Shown here: positions 42,226 through 55,800 of the stretch, one piece after another
How positions within the stretch are numbered: the stretch's first letter is position 1
How the letters are laid out: each line of letters opens with the position of its first letter
NCBI GenBank assembly: GCA_041398845.1
Contig: JAWKTZ010000007.1
Span: 1,426,001 to 1,490,000 of the forward strand
Length of the DNA: 64,000 nucleotides
DNA from: Fuerstiella sp041398845
GTDB taxonomy: Bacteria > Planctomycetota > Planctomycetia > Planctomycetales > Planctomycetaceae
Direction: 5' to 3'
Made by a program: the position numbers and the translations under genes
Notes under the pieces: model-generated
Seen by the model: only the letters and a program-made list of their open reading frames with translations
What the model was told of the DNA's origin: nothing
The model's database searches: none

Positions 42226-43160
42226 TAACCGGAATAGCCCGACACGAGCGATTCACCGCCGGACTTCAGCAACTGTCGAGCAACCGCTGCCCCCAACTCA
42301 CTGGCATCGTCAATCTGCGATGATCCCCTGGCCGTCAGCCGTTGCCGACCATCGGGACTCAGCAGCACCGCGTTCAGTTCCAGCGATTCTCCATCAAGGT
42401 CCGTGGTGGCCCCCAGCGGAGCATGGCAGCCTGCTCGCAGTGCCCTCAACAAACTTCGTTCTGCCGTGACGCAGCTCAGAACGCTGGAGTCGGTGATTGC
42501 GGCAAGAATCTCCTGAACCATTGCGTCGTCTGAGCGACATTCGACACCGATGGCTCCCTGGCCAATCGCGGGAAACATCAGCGGCGGGCTGAGCAACAGG
42601 GAAATTCGGTGCGGCAGGGCCAGACGTCTGAGCCCGGCTTCGGCCAGAATGATCGCGTCGAATTCGCCTTCATCCAGTTTGCGAAGTCGAGTCTGCACGT
42701 TGCCGCGTATTTCCAGCATCTGCAGGTCGGGCCTCACATGCAGCAACTGAGCCTGGCGACGCGGGCTTCCGGTCCCCACTCGAGCCCCCTGTGGCAATTC
42801 GGCCAGCGTCGCGATCGGTCTTCCCTCCGGCAACAGCAACGCATCCAGTCGCGGAGCTCGTTCCGGTACGGCTCCCAGCATCAGCCCTTCCGCCGATTCG
42901 GTCGGCAGATCCTTCAGACTGTGAACGGCGATGTCCGTGTCGCGCTGGAGGACAGAGGTTTGAACTTCCCGAGTGAACACTCCCGTGCCACCAAACTGTC
43001 TCAGAGCATCCGTTTGATTCTGATCGCCCGTGGTGGAGACATGTACGATTTCCACCCTCACATCCGGCGATGACTGCAGAATCAGCGACTGAATATATTC
43101 CGCCTGCCACACGGCAAGACTGCTGGAACGCGTGGCGATGCGGATGACGGAATCAGTCAT
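42225..43160 (-). CDS. hemC: Porphobilinogen deaminase (hydroxymethylbilane synthase)
   Basis: A 311-residue protein of normal length. It catalyses head-to-tail condensation of four porphobilinogen molecules in tetrapyrrole synthesis, in the cytoplasm. Landmarks: 'RIATRSSSLAVWQAEYIQ' (7-24), 'GVFTREVQTSVLQRDTDIAV' (about 60-79) followed by 'HSLKDLPTE' with the catalytic Asp, 'VGTGSPRRQAQLL' (about 126-138), 'EIRGNVQTRLRKLDEGEFDA' (about 148-167), and the dipyrromethane cofactor Cys in 'LRAGCHAPLGA' near 244. The stop is TAG, composed of target-site TA plus the first base of the IS5 element. Removing the IS would also give TAG, so the protein is unchanged. No other hem gene is adjacent. Confidence 0.97.
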   Translation of the reverse strand: MTDSVIRIATRSSSLAVWQAEYIQSLILQSSPDVRVEIVHVSTTGDQNQTDALRQFGGTGVFTREVQTSVLQRDTDIAVHSLKDLPTESAEGLMLGAVPERAPRLDALLLPEGRPIATLAELPQGARVGTGSPRRQAQLLHVRPDLQMLEIRGNVQTRLRKLDEGEFDAIILAEAGLRRLALPHRISLLLSPPLMFPAIGQGAIGVECRSDDAMVQEILAAITDSSVLSCVTAERSLLRALRAGCHAPLGATTDLDGESLELNAVLLSPDGRQRLTARGSSQIDDASELGAAVARQLLKSGGESLVSGYSG

Positions 43161-43895
43161 GGAAGGAATTCAACGGAAATCGAAAAAAGGACCGAGACGG
43201 AACGGCATCGCAGTGTAACAACCGACTCTGTTTTCCTGAACCTCTGACGCTCGCAAAAGCATGGGCCACCGATCAGCAGGCCGTCACCGTCTTTCGTGAT
43301 TTGTGCCCCGGCATCGAGTGGCAATCGCAGACCTTGGGTCATATGCTGAACCACGTTTGTTAAGATCAACAAGCCCCGGAGAACGACCGAAATGCATCTG
43401 CAATTCCAATCAGGCACGGTCCGCACTGGGAATCTGCGCCGGATCTTATCTGACGTCGACTCAGTATTCATGGTCGCTGAAACTGATCAACGCACGCGTG
43501 TGGGACCGGACTCACTGGGCGCGCGGAACCGGCGATGTGCAACTGACCATGACGGTTCCCGGACATCGGCTGTTGAACGTTGTCGAACCGAACGTGACCC
43601 AACCGCAGCTCAGGCGGAATGACCCAAATCGCCATGAAACCGACGCCGCGTGCAGAGGTACAAATTGCTGTCTGAGAGAGGTCTTCAGGACAACTTCTCG
43701 CCGGGCGGCTGCGAAAAAAATCGCTCTCACCTTGCAAAACAAGACTGTTCACTCTCAAATGTGAGACACGATCGCCCCTTGGTGTGGAAACCTGGAAGAC
43801 TGAGGCAAATCAAATCGCAACTGTTGCCGTCTTGTGTCTTCGTCCATCATCCCCCATTTTTCAGCCGACCTCGCAAAATTTCACCGGAGATCTCC
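43161..43895. other. Divergent intergenic region, no recognised feature
   Basis: 735 bases lie between hemC (-) and the giant surface protein (+). The downstream frame stays open back to 43650 but its translation (Arg/Cys-rich, no features) is not protein-like. Overlapping open frames on both strands at 43303-43764 contradict each other and are not called. The length suggests a long leader or distant promoter for the surface protein. Confidence 0.5.
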
Positions 43896-46800
43896 ATGCT
43901 GCCGAAGTTCCCTCATTCCGGATCACTTGGACAAAGACTTCTGGGATCACTGCTCAAAGGACGCCAGAAGCGTTCCCGACGACTCGACCGTAACGGAGCT
44001 CGGTTTGAGCAACAGGTGATCCCCGGCGTGGAACGCATGGAAGATCGTGCGTTGTTGTCCGGACACAGCGTCACGGACAATGGCGGTGAGGAAAGTCACG
44101 CCCATGCTGTCTTTGCGCCTGGTACACCTCAGGATTATGTGGATTCCATCAATGACCACATCGGCGCAGCGGGAGAAGCCGAACCGGCTGCCTTTCAAAT
44201 CACAAACCGCTGGTCCACAACCGCCACAAACGGATCCGGTCTTGGTCAGGGCGATCTGACGACTCTGACGTGGAGCATTGTTCCGGACGGAACGGGAATA
44301 CCCGCATTGGGCGGCATCACTGGCGAATCAAACGCCGACAGCAATCTGGTGAGTTTTCTGCGAGGCATCTACAGCGTGACCGACACGGATACTGTCTACG
44401 ACGATGCTGGCGACGCACCGTGGTTCTCCCAGTTCGAAAGTGTCTTCGATCGCTGGAGCGAGCTGACGGGCATTTCCTACGTTTACGAGCCTAACGATGA
44501 CGGCACGGCTTTCACGAACACAACTGCTAATCCCGGTGTGCTGGGAACCCGCGGAGATGTGCGGATCGGAGGCCACTATATCGACGGACCGTCCAACGTG
44601 CTGGCGTATAACTTCTTCCCCAATCACGGTGATATGATCATCGATACGGGGGACACGTTTTACAGCAACACCGGTAGCAATTCGCTTGGATTGCGGAACA
44701 TGATTGCTCACGAGGCCGGTCATGGAATCGGATTGCGCCACGTCGAATCGAGTGACGCCGGTTTCCTGATGGAACCGTTCATCAGCCTGTCGTTCGACGG
44801 ACCTCAACTGGACGACATTCTGGCGGCTCAACGACATTACGGTGACAACTTTGAACCAAATGATTCGTCCGGTTCCGCAACAGATCTGGGTTCTCTGTCC
44901 GCTGGACAGACACTGACGATTGGTGGTGATGCGCAGGATACGTTCGTCGATGTCGCAGACGTGTCACTGGTCAGCATTGACGGCAATCAGGATACCGACT
45001 TCTATTCGTTCACGGTAGGCAGTTCTCTCGATGTGGATCTGACATTGCTTCCCCTCGGTCCAACCTACAACCAGGGGCCACAAGGGGGAAGTCAGTCGCC
45101 TTTCGATTCCGCGTCCCAAAACAATCTCGAGCTGCAACTGATTGGCGCTGACGGCAGCAGCGTTCTCGCAACCGCCGACGTGAACGCGGTCGGTCAGGCA
45201 GAATCGATCACTTTTTCGATCTCCGCTACGGGCACATATTACGTCAGAGTCGGCGGATTGAACGATACGGTCCAGGCTTACAGTCTGTCAGTTTCGGGGG
45301 CTGCGCTGCCTTCAAATGGAACAGACTTCGGGGATGCTCCGGCACCGTTCCCGACACAAAACGTGAGTGGCAGCAGCGACGGCTCGGTGGATCTGACGTT
45401 TGGGATCAGCGGCCAGCAGACAACGAACTTTAATGGTGCCTACGACGATCTGGAAGGTTTGGCCATCCAGAGTGATGGCCGAATTCTGGGAGTCGGGACA
45501 GGTGGTGGTGCAAATCGATTTGCCATCGCCCGCTATCTTGCCAATGGTCAGCCGGACCCGAGTTTCAGCGGCGATGGAAAGATGATTGTCGATGTCCCTG
45601 GCGCAGGGGGTACTCCGGCCGTGGTAGCTCTGGATGATGGCCGAATCCTGATTGCTCATACCTACATAAATTCAACTGCCGACTTCTTCTTCCGGGTCTC
45701 GCGACTGAACAATGATGGTTCTCTGGACACGACCTTCGGTGTCAACGGCAATGCTGACATCGCCGGAGCCAATCAATCACGAATCTCAGATTTGATTGTC
45801 CAGCCGGACGGAAAGATTGTGGTGGGCGGATATGACTTCGAAAACAGCAACTGGGACTGGATTGTCGCACGCCTGCACGCTGACGGAACAGTTGACAGTT
45901 CGTTCGGAACAAACGGCAAGGTGCAGACTGACTTTAGTCGGACCGGTATCACAAATCCGATTGACTTTCTGAACACTCTGGAACTGCAGTCGGATGGGAA
46001 AATTCTGGCGGGAGGACTGACGTCGACCACTTCGGCGATGAGTAGCGGCAATCGCATTTACGCGATGGCGCGATACCTTCCGGACGGAACTCCGGACGCG
46101 ACGTTCGACAGCGACGGCCTGAGTGTCTTTTCATTCACAACCAGCGGCTTCCAGATGGAAAACATCAGTGACATGCTGGTTCTGGCGGACGGGCGGATCC
46201 TGGCCACGAGTTCCGGTGGAAGCGAAACCGCTCTGATTCGGCTGTTGTCAAACGGCACCGTTGACACGTCCTTCGGGACAGGCGGACGCATCACGGCGAG
46301 CACCGGCACCGCGTACCGTAATCCATCGGGAGTCGTCGAGGACGATCAAGGTCGATTTCTGACTGCCAACGCAGATTTGTTTGGAGTGACACGGTTTTTT
46401 CCAGACGGCACGGTGGATACTTCATTCGGGACGAACGGAACGACATCTCTGACATTTCACGCTGGAAATACGGAACGCGCAACATCGCTGCTGCTTCAGA
46501 GTGATGGGGCCGTTGTTGTCGGTGGGTACAGCAGTATCGCAAATCAGTTTGGTGAATGGACGCTGGCACGCCTGAAGGGTGGTGAAGCTGCAGCCAGTCA
46601 TGAAATCGTTCCAGGATTTCATCTGGGAGCGACTGTCGACAGCGAGTCGGACGGTCAGCCCAGTGCCGATGCCTCCGGCGATGATTTGAACAACAGCGAT
46701 GACGAAGATGGTGTTGTATTTACGTCGACACTACAGGTTGGCGCGACTGCATCCGTCGAAGTAACCGCATCAGCTTCGGGTTTCCTGGATGCCTGGCTGG

Positions 46801-49800
46801 ACTTTAATAACGACCATGACTGGGATGACCCGGGAGAACAGATCTTTAGCGGCGCGTCTTTGGCTGCAGGAGTGAACAGCCTGACGTTTTCAGTACCGGT
46901 ATCGGCCGTTCCCGATGTGACCAGTTTTGCTCGCTTTCGGTTCAGTTCCGCCGGGGGACTCGGGCCGGCCGGGCCCGCACCGGACGGGGAAGTCGAAGAC
47001 TATGCAGTTATCGTCAACAATGTTTCTACGTTGACCGTCGACACGCTGGCAGATGAAAGTGACGGCAATTTCACAGCGGGTGACTTTTCACTGCGTGAAG
47101 CAATCGAACTGGCCAATGCAAACGCCGGCCCCGATACCATTCAGTTTGCCGCTGGTCTGTCGGGAACGATCGCGCTGACGATTGACCAACTGCTGGTGAC
47201 CGACGATGTCACAATTCTTGGTCCGGGAGCGTCGCAACTGACGGTCAGCGGAAGCAGCACATTCCGTGTGTTCGACCTCCAGTCCGGTCCCGAGGTTTCG
47301 ATTGAAAGTCTGACGGTTGCCGACGGAAAGACGACTTCACCGGGCCAGCTTGGAGCGGGTATTCGTTCCACCGGGAACCTGACACTGACCGACGTGATTG
47401 TCTCCGGGAATTCAACGACGGGTGCCTCGTCGGGCGGCGGCGGTGTTTTTCAGGGAAACAATGGGACACTGACTCTCTTGAATTCCGTCATTGCTGATAA
47501 CACTGCGGCAACGTCAGATTCGGCCTCGAACGGCGGTGGAATCTTTTCGTTCGGTGATGTCCACATTGAGCACAGTATTATCACTGGCAATTCTGCCGGG
47601 GGCGCTGGGGGCGGCATTATCGTATTGTCCGCTGACCTGACGATGCAAAGCAGCACCTTATCCAACAATCATTCTGTCTCCGCAGCAGGTGCCGTCGGCG
47701 GCCTGGCCATTGGAAACGGCCAATTGTTGGTCAGCAACAGCACTGTTTCCGAAAATACGGCTGCCGGTCCAGTCGGAGGCATCGGGTTTGACGCGACCGG
47801 CGGAACAGCCACCGGCCTGATCATCAACAGCACCGTGTCGGGCAACTCCAGTGGTATCTACGGTGGCGGCGTTGCAGCATTCCACGGAACCCTGGAAATA
47901 CAGCACAGCACAATTACGAACAATGTTTCTCCGGTCGGTCAGGGCAGTGGTGTTGCCGGAGTCAATGACGGGACGTCGATCGCAAATGTTGTGATTTCAT
48001 CCAGTATCATCGCAGGAAATCAGAACTCCGATGTGGACGGCATCGGCGGTGGAGGGAACTCGCTGACCAGTTCCGGTTTCAATGTCGTCGGGACCGGCAA
48101 TGCAGTCGGAGCATTCGGTCAGACGACGGACCAAACCGGCGTTTTGGATCCGGGCCTCGGGCCGCTGGCAAACAACGGCGGTCCAGCACTGACGCATGCG
48201 TTACTTGCTGGAAGCGTTGCCATCAACGCCGGCCCTGCCTCATCGACGGTGACCGTTGACCAGCGGGGACAAACTCGCGTGGTGGGTGGAAATGTTGATG
48301 TGGGCGCATTCGAACTGCAGGCGACAAATCCAAGCGTCACGCTGTCGACATCACAGGCAGCGATCGCCGAAGGTGGAGGCGTGGCCACCGTCACCGCGAC
48401 ATTGTCAGAGATTTCCGGCGAAGACGTTACCATTCAGCTTGCGTTCAGTGGATCGGCCACACCGACGGACGACTACCTGACATCCTCATCGCAGATTCTC
48501 GTACCGGCCGGAGCGCTGACAGGCATCATCACAGTGACGGCCGTGCAGGACAGTGTGATCGATTCGAATGAGTTGATCACTGCGGATATATCCGTCGTCT
48601 CCGGCGGCACGGAAAATGGTGTTCAACGTGTCTCGATCACAATCACCGATGACGAACCAACGACCGGAGCGATCGCCGGCACGGCTTTTGAAGACACCAA
48701 CGGAAACGGGCAGCGCGAAACCGGTGAATCGGGGCTCGCCGGAGTCACGATCTATCTGGATTTGAACGGGAATGGCGTCTTCGACAATGTGCCCGTCGAG
48801 TTCCTGACGAACGGTCTGGGCGAGAACGGAGTGGAGCCGAGTGTCATCACAGACGCCAATGGAGATTATGTTTTCACGGACCTGCCTGTTGACATCTATG
48901 TCGTCCGCCAGGTGGTGCCTCGTGGCTATGAGCAGACGTTTCCCGTGACGTCGCCCCTTCATCGCGTCTCGGTCGTTCCGGGGCAAACCCAATCGGGATT
49001 CGACTTCGGAAACCATCGTCAGACAGGGGCGATCAGCGGAATCAAGTTCGAAGATCTTGACGGCGATGGAGTGCGAGATGCCGGGGAGGGTCCGCTCGTC
49101 GGCGTTACGATCTATCTGGATTCCAACGACAACGGCGTGATGGATGGTGGAGAACTATCGACTCAGACGGCCAGTGACGGAACTTACCAATTCACAGATC
49201 TGCCAACCGGCAATTATTCGGTGCGTGAAGTTGTTGCAGCCGGATTCATTCAGACGTCCCCGGCCCCCTATGATGCCTTCTACTATGGTGTCGCAGCCTC
49301 GACGAATGAACTGGTCACGATCGATGCCGCAACTGGTCAGGTGACTCGTGTCGGAGCATTTGGTACTGCGATTCACGGAATCGCGACATCATGGTCCGGT
49401 GAGATCTTTGCACTTCAAGGGACCGGAACAGATAGTCTGTATTCGGTGGATCCGCTGACCGGTGCGGCCACCCTGATCGGCCCCATCGGTGGTCAGGCCG
49501 TGTTTGGCCTCGCCTATGATTCTCAATCCGACACGCTGTTCACGATCGTTGGAGATGCAGGGGCTTCTCGCGATCTGATTTCCATCAACCGATCGACCGG
49601 CGCAGCCACCGTTATTGGTCCAGGCACACCGCAGATCACAGGTACAAGCGGTATCGCGTTTGATGCGGCGAACAACAGGGTTATCGCGTTTGACAATGCG
49701 GATGATCAGTTCTGGGCCTTCGACGCCGAAACCGGAGCTGCCTCGCTGTTGTCTGTCGCCACACCCACTCTCAGTGCCTTCGGCTTTACGCACAACGGTT

Positions 49801-52800
49801 CTCAGTTCGTCATGTCCACGTCGGGCACCACTTTGTCAGCCGTCAACGTCATCGATGGGACGCGTCAAACCATTTTGACGCTGTCGGAATCCATCGGGCT
49901 GAATGGCCTGGATTATGTGCCGGCATCGACCGGGTCGCACCGCGTTACGGTGGCAGCGAATGCGGTCCAGGAAAACGTAGACTTCGGCAATCAGAAGAAA
50001 CAGTTGACGGTGTCGATTGTCGATTCCGCCATCAGCGAAAACGGTGGATCGACGATGGCCACTGTCACGCGAAATACGGACACCACCAACCCACTGACCG
50101 TGACATTGGTCAGCAGCGACACCGGCGAAGCCACCGTCGTGGGCACGGTGATCATTCCGGCCGGTGAAACGACTTCACCAGCGTTCGCCATCACTGGTGT
50201 TGACGATGCCATAGCCGACGGAAACCAAATCGTGTCGATCACCGCATCCGCAGCAGATCATGCCGACGCGGTGGGAGCTGTAGAAGTGATGGATGATGAA
50301 ACGGCGGCTCTTACGGTGACCATTGACCCATCGTCGATCAGCGAAGCCGGTGGGTCGGCGATCGGGACAGTCAGCCGAAACACCGACACAACCGAAGCAC
50401 TGGTGGTGCTGCTGGCATCCAGCGATACAACAGAAGCCACAGTGCCGGCATCAGTCACGATTCCTGCAGGACAGTCTTCCGCCAGTTTTGCCATTACTGC
50501 CGTTGATGACTCATTGTTCGATGGAACTCAGTCTGTCAGTATTACCGCTTCACCCTCCAGCCCCGGAGCGGTCAGCTATTCAGACTCGTTCTCCGGCACC
50601 GGCCTGAGTTTGTTCTGGTCGGAAGTCACAGATATTCCAGGATCAAGCGTGACGCAGACCGGCGGCGTGCTGCGAATTGAAAGCCCCACGCCTCCGAGCG
50701 GTTTCCTGGACGCTGGAGTACAAAGTTCTGCGACAACCGGAACCGGAAGCTTCACCGCTGAAGTTGACTTCCGAATTCCTCAGGGCGGCGCGATGAGCTG
50801 GCTCAGTTCCGGTGCCGGAGCTGACCATGTCTACGGAATTTACCATCATCCACCCACAAACAGTTATCGGGTCTGGATTGATAATCCCACAACCACTGGT
50901 AACGTGTTCGGGGCTGCTGAATTCGGCGATGAGTCCACCAACTGGCACCGGCTGCGGCTGGAATATGACGCTGCGACAAACTCCGTCCGTTCATTTGTCG
51001 ATGGCACTTTGGCGAACAACGCCGTCGTTGATCTCAGCGGTGGACGGATTCGACTGCAAATGAAGGACAGTGCCTCCCTGGGAGCGGGCCCGACTGTCGT
51101 TGAGTTCGACAACTTCTTGCTGAACTACTCGGCCGCCATCGCACCCGCGTCCGCAACTCTGGACGTGACGGACAATGAGTCCCGGGCACTGACCCTGATG
51201 ATTGATTCAGTATCAATCAGTGAAAACGGCGGCACGACGACCGGCACAGTCACTCGCAACGATGAAAATCTCAACAGTCCGCTGACGGTGACTCTGGCAT
51301 CCAGCGACACGAGCGAAGCGACAGTTCCGCAAACCGTCACGATTCAGGCGGGGTCCGCATCGGCGACGTTCACGATCACAGCGGCGGACGACCTGGTGGC
51401 AGACGGGACTCAGGTGTTGAGCATTTCTGCCTCCGCGACCGGCTACACGGGCTATTCAACCGGCCTGAACGTGACGGATAACGAAAACCCAGCCCTGACG
51501 CTCACGGTCAATCCCGTTTCGATCAACGAAAACGGCGGCACGTCGACCGGGACGGTGACTCGCAACGACGAAGATCTCAGCAGTCCGCTGATGGTGACTC
51601 TGTCGTCGAGCGACACCAGTGAAGCGACGGTTCCGCAATCCATCATCATTCAGCCCGGACAGTCTTCAGCCGAGTTCCCGATTACAGCGGTGAATGATGC
51701 AGTGGCTGACGGAACTCAGGTGCTGAGCATCTCCGCGACGGCGGCTGGCTACGTGGGCTACTCAACCGGTCTGAACGTAACCGACGATGACGTGGTCGGC
51801 ATCACTGTCTCCGTGATCAGCGGTGACACCAGTGAAAACGGGGCTTCGGCCACGTTCACAGTGGTGTTGAACAGCGAGCCGACCGGCAATGTGACAATTC
51901 CACTTTCGAGCAGTGACACGACCGAGGGTGTGGTGTCCGTCGGCAGCCTGTTGTTCACTCCTGCGAACTGGAATGCGCCCCAGGTCGTGACAGTGACCGG
52001 CGTTGATGATGCCGTGGACGATGGCAACATTTCCTTCCGCATCGAGACGGGGTCCGCGATCAGTGCGGACACAAATTACAATGGTCTGAACGCGGCTGAT
52101 GTGACTGTCACCAACACCGACGATGACACCGCTGGCTTCATTACCAGCCCGAATACCGGGTTGCTGGTCTTCGAAGGCGGTGCGACAGATGTGATCTCGT
52201 TTGTCCTGACATCTGAACCGACGGCCGACGTCACATTTGCGGTCAACAATCCATCGCCGGATCAGATCACGTTCAGCCTGACATCGCTGACATTTACGCC
52301 GACCAACTGGAATGTTCCTCAGGAAATTCTGCTGACGGCCGTTGATGACGCAGTCGCCGAACCTGCACTTGGTTTCACGGTTTTGCCGCAGCCAGCCGTC
52401 AGTGTTGATCCGCGTTACGACGGGCGGAAGCCTCAGGGGGCTAACGGCACCATTCTTGACAACGACACTCGCGGTGTGAGCGTTTCGCCAATCAGTGGAC
52501 ACACGAATGAAGACGGAGCAACCGCCACGTTTACCGTCGTGCTGACCAGCGAACCGACGGCCGAGGTGTTGATTCCTCTCAGCAGCAGCGATGCAACAGA
52601 AGGCACTGCATCTCCGGCAAGCCTGATCTTTACGTCTGCCAACTGGAACATGCCGCAAACTGTCACGGTCACCGGAGCGGACGACAATCTCGCAGACGGA
52701 GATATCGTCTACCAGATTCTCACCGACACAATCGGAGGCACCAGCGATTACGCCGGCATCAATCCGGGCGACGTGACCGTTGTGAATCATGACAACGACG

Positions 52801-55800
52801 TGAAGGCTCTGACCCTGACGGTGGCTCCGATTTCGATCAGCGAAAACGGCGGAACCGCGATCGGAACGGTGACGCGCAACGATGAGGATCTGAACAGTGC
52901 ATTGACGGTCACGCTGGCGTCCAGTGACACGACCGAAGCGACCGTTCCGGCAAGCGTTATCATTCCCGCCGGTTCCGCGTCGGCCACATTTTCGGTGACA
53001 GGTGTGAATGATGAGGTTGTCGATGGCCTGCAGACGGTCACGATCAGTGCGTCTGCAGGCGCTTACGTCGGCAGCACGGCGACACTGAACGTTACTGACG
53101 ACGACGTGCTGATCTCTCCTGAGATTACCGTTTCCCCGTTGACTAAAGTCTACGATGGAACCGCATTCTTCGTGACGGCAACGGCAGACGATGGTGCTGG
53201 TGGATCAGCCGCAGACGTTGATCAGGACAATTTCACATTCACCTACTATGCGGGTCCGGGTTTGTCAGGTGGTGTCATTTCCGCACCGTCAAATGTCGGC
53301 AGTTATTCAGTCGACGTCCAATACACTGGCAACACTGACTATCTGCCCGTTGCTTCAACATCCTTTGATTTCACCATTACACCAGCCACGCTGACCGCAG
53401 TCGCGACGGCCGCCAATAAAGTTTACGATGCGACATCCGACGCAACCGTCACCTTGTCCTTGCTTGGTATTATGGGAAGTGATGTTGTTACTGCGGCTGC
53501 ATCGGGCACGTTCTCGGACAAGAATGTCGGAAACAGCAAAACAGTCACTGTCGGAACGGCGATTCTGTCCGGAGCTGATGCCGGTAACTACACCGTGGGA
53601 TCAGTCGCCAGCACCACAGCAGACATTACTCCGTTTGCCCTGACGGTCACAGCCAACGCAGCCGACAAGGTTTACGACGCCACGAACACTGCGGCCGTGA
53701 CGATTTTTCTGGCCACCGTGTTTGCCGGCGACGACGTGAGCGGTTCGGCAACGGGAGCGTTCTCGAACAAGAACGTCGGAAACAGCAAGACCGTGACCGT
53801 CGGCACCGTGAGTCTTACTGGAGCTGACGCCGGTAACTACACCGTTGGAGCAGCGGCCAGCGCGACGGCGAACATCACGCCGTTTGCTCTGACTGCAACG
53901 GCAACCGCAGCGAACAAGGTTTACGACGCTACAACTGCGGCGACCGTGACGATTTCGCTGGCGACGGTGTTTGCGGGAGATGACGTGAACGGTTCAGCGT
54001 CAGGAACGTTCGACAACAAAAATGTTGGCACGAACAAGACGGTCACCATTGGCACGGTGACTCTCTCCGGAACCGACGCGAGCAATTACATTGCTGGTTC
54101 AGCAGCCAGCACCACAGCCACCATCACGCCGTTCGAGCTGACGGCTACGGCGACTGCTGCTGACAAGGTTTACGACGCAACGGATACGGCGACAGTCGCA
54201 GTCAACCTGTCCCCAGTCTTCGCGGGTGACGCAGTGACTGGTTCGGCGGCTGGAACGTTTTCTGACAGGAACGTTGGAACCAACAAGACGGTGACTGTCG
54301 GTACGGTCACACTTGCGGGTGCCGATGCGGGCAACTACACGGTGGGCGCTGCGTCGAATACGACTGCGAACATCACGCCTGCTTTGCTCACCGTGACAGC
54401 GAATCCTGCCAGCAAGGTGATCGGTGAAACAGATCCACCGTTGACGTTTGCCACGTCAGGACTGGTCGGAGGCGAAACAGAAGTGGTTGCATTGGCGGGA
54501 ACGCTGTCTCGGCAGCCAGGAGAAACGGTTGGTGATTACGATATTCTGCAGGGAACTCTGGTCGCGGTCGCCGGCAACTATGACATCACTTTCGTGGGCG
54601 CCAACTTCGCAATCACCACCGGAGTGATCCCGGACGTTCTGATTGGAAATGCCACAGTCGATGAAGCCGACGGTACGGCTGCCTTCGCTGTCACACTGAC
54701 CAGCCCGGCCGTGGTTGAAATCAATCTGACGCTGACCACGGCGAATGGTTCTGCCACGGCGGGGACAGACTTCGTGGCGAACGTGGCATCAGTCACAATC
54801 CCGGCCGGAAGCACTTCCGCGACCGCAACGTTTGACGTTGCAATTCTGGACGACCTGATCGACGAAGGTGATGAGACCTTCACCGTAAGCGTACAAAGTG
54901 TGGATTCAGGATTTGTGGGCAGCGCCGGCGGCGGCCTGGGCACGATTACAGACAACGACACGGCTGGCATCACAGTCTCTGCCATCAGCGGCAGCACTTC
55001 CGAAAGCGGCAGCACGGCAACGTTTACGGTATTCCTGAATTCAGAACCCACAGGCGATGTCACGATTGCTCTGTCAAGCAGCGATACGACGGAAGGGACA
55101 GTGTCTCCATCCAGTTTGACGTTCACTCCGTCCAACTGGAATGCAGCTCAAACGGTGACGGTGACGGGGACCGATGATGCCCTGGCCGATGGCAATGTGT
55201 CGTACAGCATTTTGACAGCCGCAGCGACCAGCACTGACGCCAACTACGATGGTCTGGATGCTGCCGACGTTTCTGTGACCAACATCGATAACGATGCTCG
55301 GGCTTTGACGCTGTCGATTGCTCCGTTGTCAATCAGTGAAGCCGGTGGCACCGCAACGGGCACGATCACTCGCAATGACGAAGATCTCAGCACACCTCTG
55401 ACGGTGACTCTGGCATCCAGTGACACCACGGAAGCAACGGTCCCGCAAACGGTCACGATTCCGGCAGGTGCGGCATCGGTCGACTTCACCATTACAGCCG
55501 TCGACGACACGGTTGTGGATGGAGTGCAGGTACTCAGCATCTCCGCGTCCAAAACCGGCTACGTCGGTTACTCTGCCGGTCTAAACGTGACGGACAACGA
55601 ATCACCCGCTCTGACGCTGTCTATCAATCCGCTGTCGATCAGCGAAGCGGGCGGAACAGCGACCGGGACAGTCACTCGAAATGACGAAGACCTCAGCAGT
55701 TCGCTGACAGTGAATCTGGCATCCAGCGACACTACGGAAGCAACGGTCCCGCAAACGGTCACGATTCCGGCAGGTGCGGCATCGGTCGACTTTACCATCA

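Noticed and set aside
43303..43764. Open frames upstream of the giant surface protein
   Set aside because: Overlapping frames on both strands, Arg/Cys-rich translations and no start signals.
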